Positions 28,178-42,522 are shown, numbered from the stretch's first letter. The stretch: DNA of 64,000 bases from Propionibacterium sp. (GCA_012517965.1 JAAYTZ010000018.1:62001-126000), one strand, 5' to 3'. The notes: generated by a model not told the origin, from the sequence alone. Program-made: numbers and translations.

Positions 28178-29653
28178 TCAGGACAGCCAGGCCCGGTCGG
28201 CGGCCAGCGCGACGTCGAGGGCGGCCCGCCCGGCCCGCAGCGCGGCCGCGCGCCGGTCGAGTTGCCGTTGCTGCAGCACCCGGTAGGTGAGGGTCGGCTC
28301 GCCGCGCGCGACCGCGGCGGCCTCCAGGTGACCCAGGGTGTCGTGGGCGACCACGGTGTCCTGGACTTCGCCCAGCGCCTCGGTCACCGCCTCGAACAGG
28401 GCGGCGTGGTCGCGGGCCGCGTCGCCGTAGACGTCGGCGAGCACCTCCGCGGAGTAGCGGGCCGCCTTGGCCGCCTTGCGCACCTGGTGCCAGCGCTCCA
28501 GCTCCGCCGGTTTCCGCAGCGCCCGGGCGTGCCGCTCCCCCACCCGTTCGACGGCACGCGCGAACAGGCCGGGAAACGCCAGCCGGGCCGGCCGGAGGCC
28601 GGCGGCGCCCAGCGGCGGGTCGGTGAGCAGTGCGGCCAGCGAACGGTGGAGCGCCCGGTAGCGTTCGCCGGCCATGACCGCCACGAGCCGGTCGTGGGCG
28701 TCGGCGTGCAGCCGGTCCAGGTCGGCGACGAGCCGCTCGGCCACGGGGCCGTGCACCGTGCCGGGGTCGAGGGCGGCCAGCGCCTCGAGCAGGTGTTCCT
28801 TGAGCACCTCGGCGTCCCGGGGCCCGCCGGCGATCTCCCCGAACCACTGCAGCTCCTCCGCCAGCGGGTCGGTGCGCTGCGGCTCGAACAGCGGCCCGAA
28901 GGTGCGCAGCAGCCCGCGCAGCCGGCGGCACGCCACCCGGGTCTTGTGCACGGCGTCCGGAGCGTCGGAGCGGACGCCCGCGGCGAGCGACTGCAGCGCC
29001 CCCACTTGCTTGGCGGCGTACCCCAGGAGCACCTCCCCCGCCGGGGTGTCGCGTCCCGGGGCGGGCCGGGGCCGGGCGACCGCGTCCGCCAGGGCTCGCG
29101 CGACCTTGGAACCGTGCGGCGCGCGGGTGGCGCCGCCGGCCAGCAGCGCGGCCTCGAGGGCGTCCAGGGTGTCCGGCGGTTCACCCGGGGCCAGTTCGGT
29201 CTCCACCTCGTGCCAGGACGCCACCTCTCCCCCGACGACGGCGGTCACCGCGTCCTCGGCGAGATGGGCCCGAACCCGGGCGTCCGACACCAGGTCGCGT
29301 TCGACGCGGGCCGTCACCAGCACGGCGACGGGCACCAGCGGGCGGGGCCCGGCGAGTTCGTCGACGGCGGCCCGGAAGTCGGCCGGGAGTTCGGGGGCCT
29401 CCGGGCGCCACTCCTCGCGCCGCACGTCGGCGGCCACCGGACGCTTCAGGTGCCAGCCTGCGTCGTCGCCGCCGGTGCGCCGGCGCAGTGACCAGCCCGC
29501 GCGGGCGAGATCGTAGCCGGGGGTGTCGAGGTACTCGGCGCGCAGATCGTGCCGTCGCGGCTCGGTCCAGGCGCCGAGGCCGGGAACGGCCGGCGCCGTC
29601 CACCCCGGGGGCACCAGGAACTTGCGTTCGATCTCGTGCTCGGCGGGGGTCAT
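28178..29653 (-). CDS. CYTH and CHAD domain-containing protein
   Basis: 491 aa from the ATG at 29653. The N-terminal CYTH (triphosphate tunnel metalloenzyme) domain is marked by HEIERKFLVP and AEYLDTPGYDLARAGWSLRRR; the C-terminal CHAD domain by DAVHKTRVACRRLRGLLRTF and further helical Arg/His-rich segments (ELERWHQVRKAAKAARYSAE). CYTH hydrolyses inorganic or organic triphosphates and CHAD binds polyphosphate granules, so a polyphosphate-linked role is likely. Convergent with ybaK; 4 bp downstream of the membrane protein gene. Confidence 0.92.
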   Translation of the reverse strand: MTPAEHEIERKFLVPPGWTAPAVPGLGAWTEPRRHDLRAEYLDTPGYDLARAGWSLRRRTGGDDAGWHLKRPVAADVRREEWRPEAPELPADFRAAVDELAGPRPLVPVAVLVTARVERDLVSDARVRAHLAEDAVTAVVGGEVASWHEVETELAPGEPPDTLDALEAALLAGGATRAPHGSKVARALADAVARPRPAPGRDTPAGEVLLGYAAKQVGALQSLAAGVRSDAPDAVHKTRVACRRLRGLLRTFGPLFEPQRTDPLAEELQWFGEIAGGPRDAEVLKEHLLEALAALDPGTVHGPVAERLVADLDRLHADAHDRLVAVMAGERYRALHRSLAALLTDPPLGAAGLRPARLAFPGLFARAVERVGERHARALRKPAELERWHQVRKAAKAARYSAEVLADVYGDAARDHAALFEAVTEALGEVQDTVVAHDTLGHLEAAAVARGEPTLTYRVLQQRQLDRRAAALRAGRAALDVALAADRAWLS

Positions 29654-29657
29654 GGTC

Positions 29658-30236
29658 TCACTCCACCCCGACCTGGGCGCGCGGGTCGTCCGGCGCCGCC
29701 ACGGCCAGCGTCGTGCGACCGCGAGGATCCGGATGGGCCCGCAGCTCCGGTTGTTCGGGCCCCAGCGCCGCGAGGAGCATGCTGGGGGTGACCGCGGCGA
29801 GCCCCCAGGCGGCCAGGGCGGCCGGAGCATGCAGGGCGAACGCGATCACCACCGAGTCGCCGGGTTGGGCCTGGGCGAGCCGAACGTCGAACGGCCCCGG
29901 CCCCAGCAACTGGCCCACCCCCCAGCAGACGAGGCCCGCGAGCAGGCCGGCCCCCGTCGAGATGAGCGCGACCGGCCAGCCGAGGTTCCTGAACCACGAC
30001 CAGGCCACCCCGCCCAGCACCAACCCGGCGGCGAGCCCGATCACCACGAACCAGGCGTCCGAGGCGATGACTTCGGTGTGCCCCCGCTCGCTGATGGTGG
30101 CGAAGTAGTTGGCGTCCACGACGTAGGCCGGGAGGCGCACGAGCCGCGCCCAGAGCAGGGACGCCAGCGCGCCCACGACGACGGCCAGGCCGGCGAGGAT
30201 GCCGACCCAGGAGACGACCCGGTGGCTGGTGACCAT
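29658..30236 (-). CDS. four-TM membrane protein, DUF2567-like
   Basis: 192 aa from the ATG at 30236 (a GTG at 30245 would add three residues). Four TM helices are evident: VGILAGLAVVVGALASLLWA, WFVVIGLAAGLVLGGVAW, VALISTGAGLLAGLVCWGVG and a C-terminal Ala-rich helix. The spacing and the extracytoplasmic segment after TM1 resemble actinobacterial DUF2567 proteins; the assignment is from memory. It begins 10 bp after the dnaE stop and is probably co-transcribed with dnaE and the CYTH-CHAD gene. Confidence 0.7.
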   Translation of the reverse strand: MVTSHRVVSWVGILAGLAVVVGALASLLWARLVRLPAYVVDANYFATISERGHTEVIASDAWFVVIGLAAGLVLGGVAWSWFRNLGWPVALISTGAGLLAGLVCWGVGQLLGPGPFDVRLAQAQPGDSVVIAFALHAPAALAAWGLAAVTPSMLLAALGPEQPELRAHPDPRGRTTLAVAAPDDPRAQVGVE

Positions 30237-30246
30237 GGGGCCCACT

Positions 30247-33200
30247 CTAGGCGCCCACGCAGGACGGCCCGAGCAACGCCTTGAGGTCGGCCATCAGCGA
30301 CGGCGAGGTGGCCACGCGCAGCCGGTCGTCGAGCCGCCAGACCCGGCTGCCGGCGGGCGCCAGGAGCCTCATCCGCACCTCTTGGGTGCCGGGGTGGTTG
30401 CTCAGGACGAACTTGAGTTGCTCGACCACCGCCGGGGTGCAGCGGGCCGTGGGCAGGTTGATCGTGAGCGGTCCGCTGGGCCCGCCGCTGACATCGGGGA
30501 ACGTCACCTCCTGGGCGCTGAGCTCGACCGAGTCGTCCTTGTCCCGCACGCGTCCCTTGATGCGCACGACGGTGTCGGGGGCGATCGACAGGGCGACGGG
30601 GGCGTAGGCGTTGCTGAACACCAGCACCTCCAGCGACGCCTCCAGGTCCTCGACCGTGACGATCGCCCAGATGCGCCCGTCCTTGCTCTGCTTGCGCTGC
30701 ACGTGGGTGATCAGGCCGCAGATCGTCACCACGCCGTCGCGCGGGCCGTCGTCGGCGACGAGCGCCGCGATCGACAGGTCCCGGTTGGCGGCGATGATGT
30801 GCTCCAACCCGTTGAGCGGGTGGTCGGACACGTAGAGGCCGAGCATCTCCCGCTCGAAGCTCAACCGGGTGGCCTTGTCCCACTCGTCGAGGGTCGGCAC
30901 CGGGCCGGCGACGGAGACCGCACCCGCGGCGTCCGCCCCCCCGAGGAGGTCCGCGAACAGGTCGTCCTGGCCGTTGGCCTGGTTGCGCTTGAGGTCGATG
31001 ATCTGGTCGACCTTCTGCTCGAAGCAGTCCATCAGCGCGCGCCGGGTGTGGCCGAGCGAGTCGAAGGCGCCGGCCTTGATCAGCGACTCGATCACGCGCT
31101 TGTTGCAGACCACGAGCGGCACGTGGTCGAGGAACTCGTTGAAGTCGGACGCCTTCCCGTGCGTCCGGCGCGCCTCGACGATGCCGGCGACGACGTTCGC
31201 GCCCACGTTGCGGATGGCGCCCAGGCCGAACCGGATGTCCGTCCCGACCGGGGTGAACGCCCCCGCCGACTCGTTGACGTCGGGCGGCAGCACCCGGATG
31301 CCCATCCGGCGGCACTCGCCGAGGTAGACGGCGGTCTTGTCCTTGTCGTCCTTCACCGACTCCAGCAGCGCGGCCATGTACTCGGCCGGGTAGTTGGCCT
31401 TGAGGTAGGCGGTCCAGTAGCTGACCAGGCCGTACGCGGCGGCGTGGGACTTGTTGAAGCCGTACGCCGAGAACGGCACCATCGTCTCCCACAACGCCGA
31501 GATGGCGGCGTCCGAGTAGCCGTTGGCCTTCATGCCGCGCTCGAAGTTGACGAACTCGGCGTCCAGCACTTCCTTCTTCTTCTTGCCCATGGCGCGCCGG
31601 AGCAGGTCGGCGGCGCCGAGGGTGTAGCCCGCGAGTTCCCGGGCGATCTGCATGACCTGCTCCTGGTAGACGAGCAGGCCGTAGGTCTCGCCGAGGATAC
31701 GTTCGAGCGGCTCGGCCAGCTCCGGGTGGATGTGGGTGACCGGCTCCAGCCCGTTCTTGCGGTTGGCGTACTTGGTGTGGGTGTTGGTGCCCATCGGGCC
31801 GGGGCGATAGAGGGCGCCGAGCGCGGTGATGTCGGCGAACTTGTCGGGCCGCATCAGCTTGCACAGCGACCGGTACCCGGAGCCGTCGAACTGGAACACC
31901 CCGAGCGTGTCCCCGCGCGAGAGCAGGTCGTAGGTCGCCGGATCGGTGGTGTCGCGGGCGAGGGCGTCCAGGTCGAGGTCGATGCCCCGGTTGGCTTTCA
32001 CGTTCAGCACGGCGTCGTCGAGGATCGTGAGATTCCGCAGCCCGAGGAAGTCCATCTTGACCAGGCCGAGCGCCTCGCAGCTCGGGTAGTCGAACTGGGT
32101 GATGATCTGGCCGTCGGCTTCCCGCTTCATGACCGGGATCACGTCCTGCAGCGGGACGCTCGACATGATGACGCCGGCGGCGTGGACGCCCCACTGCCGT
32201 TTGAGCCCCTCGATGCCCCGCGCGGTGTCGACGACCTCCCGCACCTCGGGGTCGGCCTCGTACAGCTCGCGGAACTCGGTGCCCTCGCCGTAGCGGGGGT
32301 GGTTCTCGTCGAACACGTCGGCGATCGCGACGTCCTTGCCCTGGGTGGGCGGGGTGTAGACCTTGGTGATCTTCTCGCCCAGCGAGAACGGCTTGCCGAG
32401 CACCCGGCCGGCGTCCTTGATCGCCTGCTTCGCCTTGATCGTGCCGTAGGTGACGATCTGGCAGACCCGGTCGTCGCCGTACTTCTCGGTCACGTAGCGG
32501 ATGACCTCGCCGCGGCGGCGCTCGTCGAAGTCCACGTCGAAGTCGGGCATCGAGGGGCGCTCGGGGTTGAGGAAGCGCTCGAAGAACAGGCCGTGGGGCA
32601 CGGGGTCCAGGTCGGTGATCCGCATCGCGAAGGCGCACATCGACCCGGCGCCGGAGCCGCGGCCCGGGCCGACCCGGATGCCGTTGCGTTTGGCCCAGTT
32701 GATGAAGTCGGCCACGACGAGGAAGTAGCCCGCGTAGCCCTTGTCGATGATGATGCGTTCCTCGTAGGCGGCCAGCTCCACGGCGTAGTCGGGGACGCCG
32801 TCGGGGAACCGCTCCCGCAGGCCGCGGTCGACCTCCCGAACGAACCAGGACTCCTCGGTCTCGCCGTCCGGGACCGGGAAGCGCGGCATGTAGGTGCCGG
32901 TGCCCTCCTCGAAGCTCACGGTGCACCGCTCGGCGATCGCGAGGGTGTTGTCGCAGGCCTCGGGCAGGTTCGAGAACAGCAGGCGCATCTGCTCGGGCGT
33001 CTTCAGGTAGTAGCCGTTGCCTTCGAAGCGGAACCGGCCGGGCGTGTCCCGGTTCGACCCCGCCGAGACGCACAGGAGCGTGTCGTGCGCGTCGGCGTCC
33101 TCGGCGTGGACGTAGTGCAGGTCGTTGCTGGCGACGAGCGGCAGGTTGAGTTCGCGGGCGAGCTTCAGCAGGTCGGCGCGGACCCGGTTCTCGATGTCGA

Positions 33201-33774
33201 GGCCATGGTCCATCAACTCGCAGTAGAAGTTGCCGGCCCCGAAGATGTCGCGGAACTCGGCGGCGCTGTTCACGGCGTCCCGGTACTGGCCGAGTCGCAG
33301 GTACGTCTGCACCTCACCGGACGGGCAGCCGGTGGTGGCGATGAGCCCCTTGCCGTAGCGCTGGAGCAGTTCCCGGTCGGCGCGCGGCTTGTAGAAGAAC
33401 CCCTCCAGGCTCGACATCGAGCTCAGCCGGAACAGGTTGTGCATGCCCTCGTTGTCGGACGCCCACATCGTCATGTGCGTGTAGGCGCCCTTGGCGGACA
33501 CGTCGTCGCCCGTGCCGTCGCCGAACTGGACGCGTTTGCGTTCGGAGCGGTGCGTCTTGGGGGTCAGGTAGGCCTCCAGGCCGATGATCGGCTTCACCGG
33601 GGAGCCGTTGGCCGTCCGGTACCACTCGTACGCGCCGAAGAGGTTGCCGTGGTCGGTCACGGCCAGCGCCGGCATGCCCAGCTTCTCGGCCGAGCGCTGC
33701 AGGTCCTTCAACCGGGCCGCGCCGTCGAGCATCGAGAACTCCGAATGGCAGTGCAGGTGAACGAAACCGTCCAT
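30247..33774 (-). CDS. dnaE: DNA polymerase III subunit alpha
   Basis: Replicative polymerase catalytic subunit, 1175 aa, starting MDGFVHLHCHSEFSMLDGAA. The N-terminal PHP domain includes HLHCHSEFSMLDG and AVTDHGNLFGAYEWY. Palm acidic residues lie in MPDFDVDFDERRRGEV and VKMDFLGLRNLTILDD. A beta-clamp-binding motif GQDDLFADL is visible near residue 945, and the C-terminal OB fold reads VVTICGLITHVQRKQSKDG. This is the DnaE1 type; the mutagenic DnaE2 lineage would be shorter. No SOS box was seen upstream. Confidence 0.97.
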   Translation of the reverse strand: MDGFVHLHCHSEFSMLDGAARLKDLQRSAEKLGMPALAVTDHGNLFGAYEWYRTANGSPVKPIIGLEAYLTPKTHRSERKRVQFGDGTGDDVSAKGAYTHMTMWASDNEGMHNLFRLSSMSSLEGFFYKPRADRELLQRYGKGLIATTGCPSGEVQTYLRLGQYRDAVNSAAEFRDIFGAGNFYCELMDHGLDIENRVRADLLKLARELNLPLVASNDLHYVHAEDADAHDTLLCVSAGSNRDTPGRFRFEGNGYYLKTPEQMRLLFSNLPEACDNTLAIAERCTVSFEEGTGTYMPRFPVPDGETEESWFVREVDRGLRERFPDGVPDYAVELAAYEERIIIDKGYAGYFLVVADFINWAKRNGIRVGPGRGSGAGSMCAFAMRITDLDPVPHGLFFERFLNPERPSMPDFDVDFDERRRGEVIRYVTEKYGDDRVCQIVTYGTIKAKQAIKDAGRVLGKPFSLGEKITKVYTPPTQGKDVAIADVFDENHPRYGEGTEFRELYEADPEVREVVDTARGIEGLKRQWGVHAAGVIMSSVPLQDVIPVMKREADGQIITQFDYPSCEALGLVKMDFLGLRNLTILDDAVLNVKANRGIDLDLDALARDTTDPATYDLLSRGDTLGVFQFDGSGYRSLCKLMRPDKFADITALGALYRPGPMGTNTHTKYANRKNGLEPVTHIHPELAEPLERILGETYGLLVYQEQVMQIARELAGYTLGAADLLRRAMGKKKKEVLDAEFVNFERGMKANGYSDAAISALWETMVPFSAYGFNKSHAAAYGLVSYWTAYLKANYPAEYMAALLESVKDDKDKTAVYLGECRRMGIRVLPPDVNESAGAFTPVGTDIRFGLGAIRNVGANVVAGIVEARRTHGKASDFNEFLDHVPLVVCNKRVIESLIKAGAFDSLGHTRRALMDCFEQKVDQIIDLKRNQANGQDDLFADLLGGADAAGAVSVAGPVPTLDEWDKATRLSFEREMLGLYVSDHPLNGLEHIIAANRDLSIAALVADDGPRDGVVTICGLITHVQRKQSKDGRIWAIVTVEDLEASLEVLVFSNAYAPVALSIAPDTVVRIKGRVRDKDDSVELSAQEVTFPDVSGGPSGPLTINLPTARCTPAVVEQLKFVLSNHPGTQEVRMRLLAPAGSRVWRLDDRLRVATSPSLMADLKALLGPSCVGA

Positions 33775-33874
33775 GAACGCAGTCGACCTCCCTCGTGCCG
33801 GGTCAGCCTAACCGCTCCCGGCGACAGGTCTGCGGAGCGCCCAGCCGGGTGGCGCACCGCTGGTGGCAGCCCGG

Positions 33875-33903
33875 TTGACCACTCCGTCTCTCCGGCCAAG
33901 AAT
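33875..33903 (+). promoter_or_regulatory. putative promoter of the hsp20 gene
   Basis: TTGACC (33875-33880) and AAGAAT (33898-33903) are spaced by 17 bp, about 80 bp upstream of the Hsp20 start. No HspR/HAIR or CIRCE element was seen. Confidence 0.5.
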
Positions 33904-33982
33904 GGGAGGACAACCACCTTTCGTTGAGGAGAGATGGTGACCGGGTGACACGCCGGTCACCCGGGGAAGAGAGGAGTTCGCG

Positions 33983-34393
33983 ATGGCACTGGTGCGCCGC
34001 GAGTGGCCCGATCTTCAGGATCTGGTGCAGCGGTGGTTCGAGGGCGACGCAGAGAAGTCCTGGTTGCGGGTCGAGGAGTTCGTGGACGACAAGACGCTCG
34101 TCGTCCGCGCCGAATTGCCCGACATCGACCCGGAGAAGGATGTCGACATCTCCGTCGTGAACGGAGAGTTGCGCATCAAGGCCGAGCGGCAGGCCAAGTC
34201 CGAGCACAAGGAGAAGGACTCGTACCGCTCGGAGTTCCAGTACGGCTCGTACCTGCGCACGATCACGCTCCCGCCGGGAGCGACGGAGGCCGACGTGACG
34301 GCGAGCTACAAGGACGGCGTCCTGGAGATCCGGGTGCCGTTCGCGGAGCCGGTGGCCCCGGCCCCGACCAAGATCCCGATCACGCGGAAGTGA
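33983..34393 (+). CDS. Hsp20/alpha-crystallin family small heat-shock protein
   Basis: 136 aa with AGAGGAG before the ATG at 33983. The alpha-crystallin domain spans roughly residues 28-125: LVVRAELPDIDPEKDVDIS, ELRIKAERQAKSEHKE, SYRSEFQYGSYLRTITLPPGA and the final ASYKDGVLEIRVPF. The C-terminal IXI-type tail reads KIPITRK. It is an ATP-independent holdase. Flanked downstream by strong hairpins. Confidence 0.94.
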   Translation: MALVRREWPDLQDLVQRWFEGDAEKSWLRVEEFVDDKTLVVRAELPDIDPEKDVDISVVNGELRIKAERQAKSEHKEKDSYRSEFQYGSYLRTITLPPGATEADVTASYKDGVLEIRVPFAEPVAPAPTKIPITRK

Positions 34394-34425
34394 ACTCCCG
34401 AGGGGCCGCGGCGGCCCCCCGGTCG

Positions 34426-34452
34426 GCGGGGCACCCCCGAGGGGTGCCCCGC
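34426..34452 (+). terminator. hairpin terminator after hsp20
   Basis: A perfect 12-bp stem (GCGGGGCACCCC / GGGGTGCCCCGC) with a 3-nt loop, 33 bp after the hsp20 stop. No U-tract. Confidence 0.7.
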
Positions 34453-34454
34453 AC

Positions 34455-34483
34455 GCCTGCCCGGGACGTTGCGCCGGGCAGGC
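34455..34483 (+). terminator. second hairpin between hsp20 and arginase
   Basis: A 10-bp stem GCCTGCCCGG / CCGGGCAGGC with a 9-nt loop follows the first hairpin almost immediately and ends 42 bp before the arginase ATG. It may reinforce termination or act in the arginase 5' region. Confidence 0.5.
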
Positions 34484-34524
34484 GGCCCGTGTGAGCATCC
34501 ACGCAGCACACGGAAGGGTTCACC

Positions 34525-35457
34525 ATGGACCGCGTCACCCTCATCGGCGCCCCGACCGACGTCGGGGCCAGCAGGCTCGGCTGCCGGCTCGGCCCCCAGG
34601 CCCTCCGCATCGCCGGCCTGGGTCCCGCCCTGGAGGCGTTCGGCGCCGAAGTGGTCGACGCGGGCGACCTCGCCGGCCCGCCCAACCCCCAGTCGCCGCC
34701 CGTCGCCGGGTATCGGCACCTGCCCGAGGTCGTCGCCTGGAACGTGGCCGTCCACGACGCCGTCCGCCGCGAGCTCGCCGCGGACCGCCTGCCGATCGTG
34801 CTGGGTGGCGACCACTGTGTGGCCATCGGGTCGATCAGCGCGGTGGCCGAGCACTGCCGCGCCACCGGCAAGAGGCTGCGCGTCATCTGGGTGGACGCCC
34901 ACGCGGACTTCAACACCGCGGAACTGACGCCCTCGGGCAACATCCACGGGATGCCCGTGGCCTGCCTGTGTGGGCTGGGGCCGGACGAGCTCACCGGCCT
35001 GGCCGAGCGGGTGCCGGCCGTGGACATCGCCGACATCCGCTCGATCGGGCTGCGCTGCGTGGACGCCGGCGAGAAGAAGCTGGTGCGAGCCGCGGGCCTC
35101 GATGTCTACGACATGCGCTGGATCGACGAGCACGGCATGCGGGCTGCCATGCACACCGCGCTGGCCGGGGTGGACGCCGACACCCACCTCCACCTGTCGC
35201 TCGACCTCGACTTCGTCGACCCCGACCACGCCCCCGGGGTTGGGACGCCGGTGATCGGCGGCCCCACTTACCGCGAGGTGCAGCTGGTGATGGAGATGAT
35301 CGCCGACACCGGCCGGCTCGGCTCCCTCGACATCGTCGAGGTCAACCCCGCCCTCGACGTGCGCAACAAGACCGCCGAGCTGGCCGTCGAGCTCGTCGAG
35401 TCGCTGTTCGGCAAGAGCACCCTGGAGCGGGTGACCCCCGCCGATCACCCGGCCTGA
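34525..35457 (+). CDS. rocF: arginase
   Basis: Mn-dependent ureohydrolase (arginine to ornithine + urea), 310 aa, with GAAGGG 6 bp before the ATG. The dinuclear Mn ligands are visible: GGDHCVAIG, WVDAHADFNTAELTPSGNIHGMP and the SLDLDFVDPDHAPGVGTP pair. The NTAELTPSGNIHGMP stretch with GNIHGMP favours arginase over agmatinase. Standing next to gltBD it fits nitrogen metabolism, though it is convergent with gltD. Confidence 0.92.
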   Translation: MDRVTLIGAPTDVGASRLGCRLGPQALRIAGLGPALEAFGAEVVDAGDLAGPPNPQSPPVAGYRHLPEVVAWNVAVHDAVRRELAADRLPIVLGGDHCVAIGSISAVAEHCRATGKRLRVIWVDAHADFNTAELTPSGNIHGMPVACLCGLGPDELTGLAERVPAVDIADIRSIGLRCVDAGEKKLVRAAGLDVYDMRWIDEHGMRAAMHTALAGVDADTHLHLSLDLDFVDPDHAPGVGTPVIGGPTYREVQLVMEMIADTGRLGSLDIVEVNPALDVRNKTAELAVELVESLFGKSTLERVTPADHPA

Positions 35458-35519
35458 GCGAGCCTCCGCTTGAGCGCCCTCCGCCCGCTTCCCGCCCCCG
35501 GGGCAGCGGGCCGGCCCGC

Positions 35520-36978
35520 TCAGACGACCAGCGGGCGCTCGGACGGCGCGATGGCTCGGGGCAGCTGCGAGCGCTCCCCCTGCAGGTAGGCGTCCACGCC
35601 GTTGGCGCACGAGCGGCCCTCGGCGATCGCCCAGACGATCAGCGACTGGCCGCGGCCAGCGTCACCGCAGACGAACACGCCGGGCACCGAGGTCTGGTAG
35701 TCGTCGCCGCGGGCGATGTTGCCCCGGGCGTCCAGCGCGACGCCGAGTTGCTCGACGACGCCGGTCCGCTGGGGGTGCAGGAAGCCCATCGCCAGCAGGA
35801 CGAGGTCGGCGGGCAACACCCGCTCGGTGCCCTCGACGGGCACGATCCGGCCGCCCTCGAAGCGCACCTCCTCCAGCCGCAGGCCGGTGACGTGGCCGTT
35901 CTCGCCGAGGAACTCGCGGGTGTTCACCGAGTAGAGCCGTTCGCCGCCCTCCTCGTGGGCCGACGACACCCGATAGACGAGCGGGTACGTCGGCCAGGGC
36001 TGGCCGGCGGGACGCCCGACCGGCGGCTCGGGCAGGATCTCCAGCTGGGTGATGGACGCCGCCCCCTGCCGGATCGACGTGCCGAGGCAGTCGGCGCCGG
36101 TGTCGCCGCCGCCGATGATCACCACGTGCTTCCCGGTCGCCACGATCTGGTCCGGGACCTCCTGGCCGAGCGCCGCCCGGTTCGCCTGGGGCAGGAACTC
36201 CATGGCCTGGTGGATGCCGGCCAGCTCGCGGCCCGGCACGTCGAGGTCGCGCGGGACCGTCGACCCGATCGCCAGGATCACGGCGTCGAAGCGGTCGGTG
36301 AGCTGCTCGCCGGTGATGTCGGTGCCGATGTCCACCCCGGTCTTGAACACGGTGCCCTCGCGGACCATCTGCTTGAGGCGGCGGTCCAGGACGGCCTTCT
36401 CCAGCTTGAACTCCGGGATGCCGTAGCGGAGCAGCCCGCCGATGGCGTCCGCCCGCTCGTAGACGACGACCGTGTGGCCCATCCGGGTGAGCTGCTGGGC
36501 GGCGGCCAGGCCGGCCGGCCCGGAGCCGACGATCGCCACCGTCTTGAGGGTGTGCCACTCGGACATGACCGGCTCGACGCGGCGGTCGTCCCAGGCCTTG
36601 TCGGCGATGGCAACCTCGACGTTCTTGATCGTCACCGGGTCGCGGTTGATCCCCTCGACGCAGGCCGTCTCGCAGGGCGCCGGGCACAGCCGGCCGGTGA
36701 ACTCCGGGAAGTTGTTGGTCGCGTGCAGGCGTTCGGTGGCCTCCACCCAGGCGTCCCGGTAGATGAGGTCGTTCCACTCGGGGATGAGGTTCCCGAGCGG
36801 GCAGCCCTGGTGGCAGAACGGGATGCCGCAGTCCATGCACCGGGCGGCCTGGGTGGTGATGATCGGCAGCACCGCCCGGCCGGGGGTGCCGGGGTACACC
36901 TCCTTCCAGTCGAGGACGCGCTCCGCCACCGGACGCCGCTCGGCGACCTGGCGCGGGTACTTCATGAAGCCCTTCGGA

Positions 36979-36986
<8 letters not shown>
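35520..36986 (-). CDS. gltD: glutamate synthase (NADPH) small subunit
   Basis: Beta subunit, 488 aa. It supplies electrons from NADPH to GltB. N-terminal Fe-S cysteine clusters are [19 protein letters not shown] and [12 protein letters not shown]. The FAD-binding motif is [17 protein letters not shown] and the NADPH-binding motif [16 protein letters not shown]-terminal [18 protein letters not shown] is typical. Its start overlaps the gltB stop by 8 bp. Confidence 0.96.
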
Positions 36987-41505
<4,519 letters not shown>

Positions 41506-41693
41506 GTGATTCTCCGATCCGCTCGGGGCTGTGCCGGCGGCATCGGGGCGTCCCGGCGCTCGCCGGAGGCGTCCCACGCCGCGCCGCATGGCCGAGGCGG
41601 TGACCGGCCCGAATCGACCGGACGCCGCGGCCGCAGCATATGCCCGATCCGGGCCCAAACCGAATATTGGTCAGGATGACGGACGGTGTGCCG

Positions 41694-42272
41694 TCACCAG
41701 GGCAGCAGACCCACGTGCTCGAGCAGGATCTTGGTGCCGATGCCGATGAGGATCAGCCCGCCCAGCGCCTCGGCCGGCCGTTCGGACCGGGCGCCGAACC
41801 GGTGGCCGACGAGCACGCCGACGAAGGAGAGCGTGCCGGTGATGAGCGCGATCGCCGTGACGACCTGGACGATGTCGAGGTCGAGGAAGGCGAAGCCCAC
41901 CCCGGCGGCCAGCGCGTCGATGGAGGTTGCCACAGCCAGGACGAGCAGTTCCCGCACCCCGAGGGGCGCGTCCTGGGGGGTGTCGGGGCCGTCGGGATCC
42001 CCCCACAGGGCCTCGTACAGCATCCTGCCGCCGATGACGCTCAGCAACCCGAAGGCGATCCAGTGGTCGACGCTGGTGATCAGGTCGGCGAAGCGGGTGC
42101 CGACGGCCCAGCCGAGGAGCGGCATGCCGCCCTGGAAGGCGCCGAACGCGACGGCGATGGCCGCGGCCTGCCGCAGGTAGAGCCGCCGCATGGCCAGGCC
42201 CTTGCCGACTGAGACCGCGAAGGCGTCCATCGCGAGCCCCACCGCGATGAGGACGACCTCAACGAACGACAC
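41694..42272 (-). CDS. mntP: manganese efflux pump MntP
   Basis: 192-aa DUF204 membrane protein from the GTG at 42272 (VSFVEVVLIAVGLAMDAFAV). Six TM helices and the paired acidic motifs GLAMDAFAVSVGKG and VATSIDALAAGVGFAF define the MntP family of Mn(II) exporters. Mn riboswitches often precede mntP, but the upstream space here is the tRNA terminator, and no such structure is apparent. Confidence 0.93.
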   Translation of the reverse strand: MSFVEVVLIAVGLAMDAFAVSVGKGLAMRRLYLRQAAAIAVAFGAFQGGMPLLGWAVGTRFADLITSVDHWIAFGLLSVIGGRMLYEALWGDPDGPDTPQDAPLGVRELLVLAVATSIDALAAGVGFAFLDLDIVQVVTAIALITGTLSFVGVLVGHRFGARSERPAEALGGLILIGIGTKILLEHVGLLPW

Positions 42273-42303
42273 GGACGCCTCCTCTTCCCGGCCGCAAACG
42301 AAA

Positions 42304-42327
42304 CGGCCCGGTCGCGAGACCGGGCCG
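42304..42327 (-). terminator. intrinsic terminator of the tRNA Gly-Cys-Val operon
   Basis: A perfect 10-bp stem CGGCCCGGTC / GACCGGGCCG with a GCGA loop, followed on the minus strand by TTTCGTTT. It is one of the few hairpins here with a T-rich tail. Confidence 0.88.
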
Positions 42328-42331
42328 AGCG

Positions 42332-42407
42332 TGGTGGGCGGTACCAGACTTGAACTGATGACCTCTTCCGTGTCAGGGAAGCGCGCTACCAACTGCGCCA
42401 ACCGCCC
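42332..42407 (-). tRNA. tRNA-Val (anticodon GAC)
   Basis: Minus-strand cloverleaf with acceptor GGGCGGT / ACCGCCC, anticodon loop CTGACAC in a CTTCC/GGAAG stem, T-loop TTCAAGT and A73. The next three bases are CCA, so the CCA end is encoded. Last tRNA of the three-gene operon. Confidence 0.96.
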
Positions 42408-42408
42408 G

Positions 42409-42479
42409 AGGTGGGTACCGGATTTGAACCGGTGTACACGGATTTGCAGTCCGTTGCCTCGCCTCTCGGCCAACCCACC
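42409..42479 (-). tRNA. tRNA-Cys (anticodon GCA)
   Basis: 71-nt minus-strand tRNA with acceptor GGTGGGT / ACCCACC, anticodon loop CTGCAAA in an ACGGA/TCCGT stem, T-loop TTCAAAT, and U73, the cysteine identity base. CCA is not encoded. It abuts the tRNA-Val with a 1-bp gap. Confidence 0.96.
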
Positions 42480-42522
42480 AATGCGGGTAGGCCCATGAAC
42501 CGAGCCGATGGACCCAACTCCG

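Noticed and set aside
30199-33927. 1242-aa plus-strand ORF opposite dnaE
   Set aside because: Complete overlap with the well-supported dnaE on the other strand; composition is that of a shadow frame.
42240-42330. Mn riboswitch (yybP-ykoY) upstream of mntP
   Set aside because: The region holds only the tRNA-operon terminator and a short spacer; the conserved riboswitch core is not recognisable.
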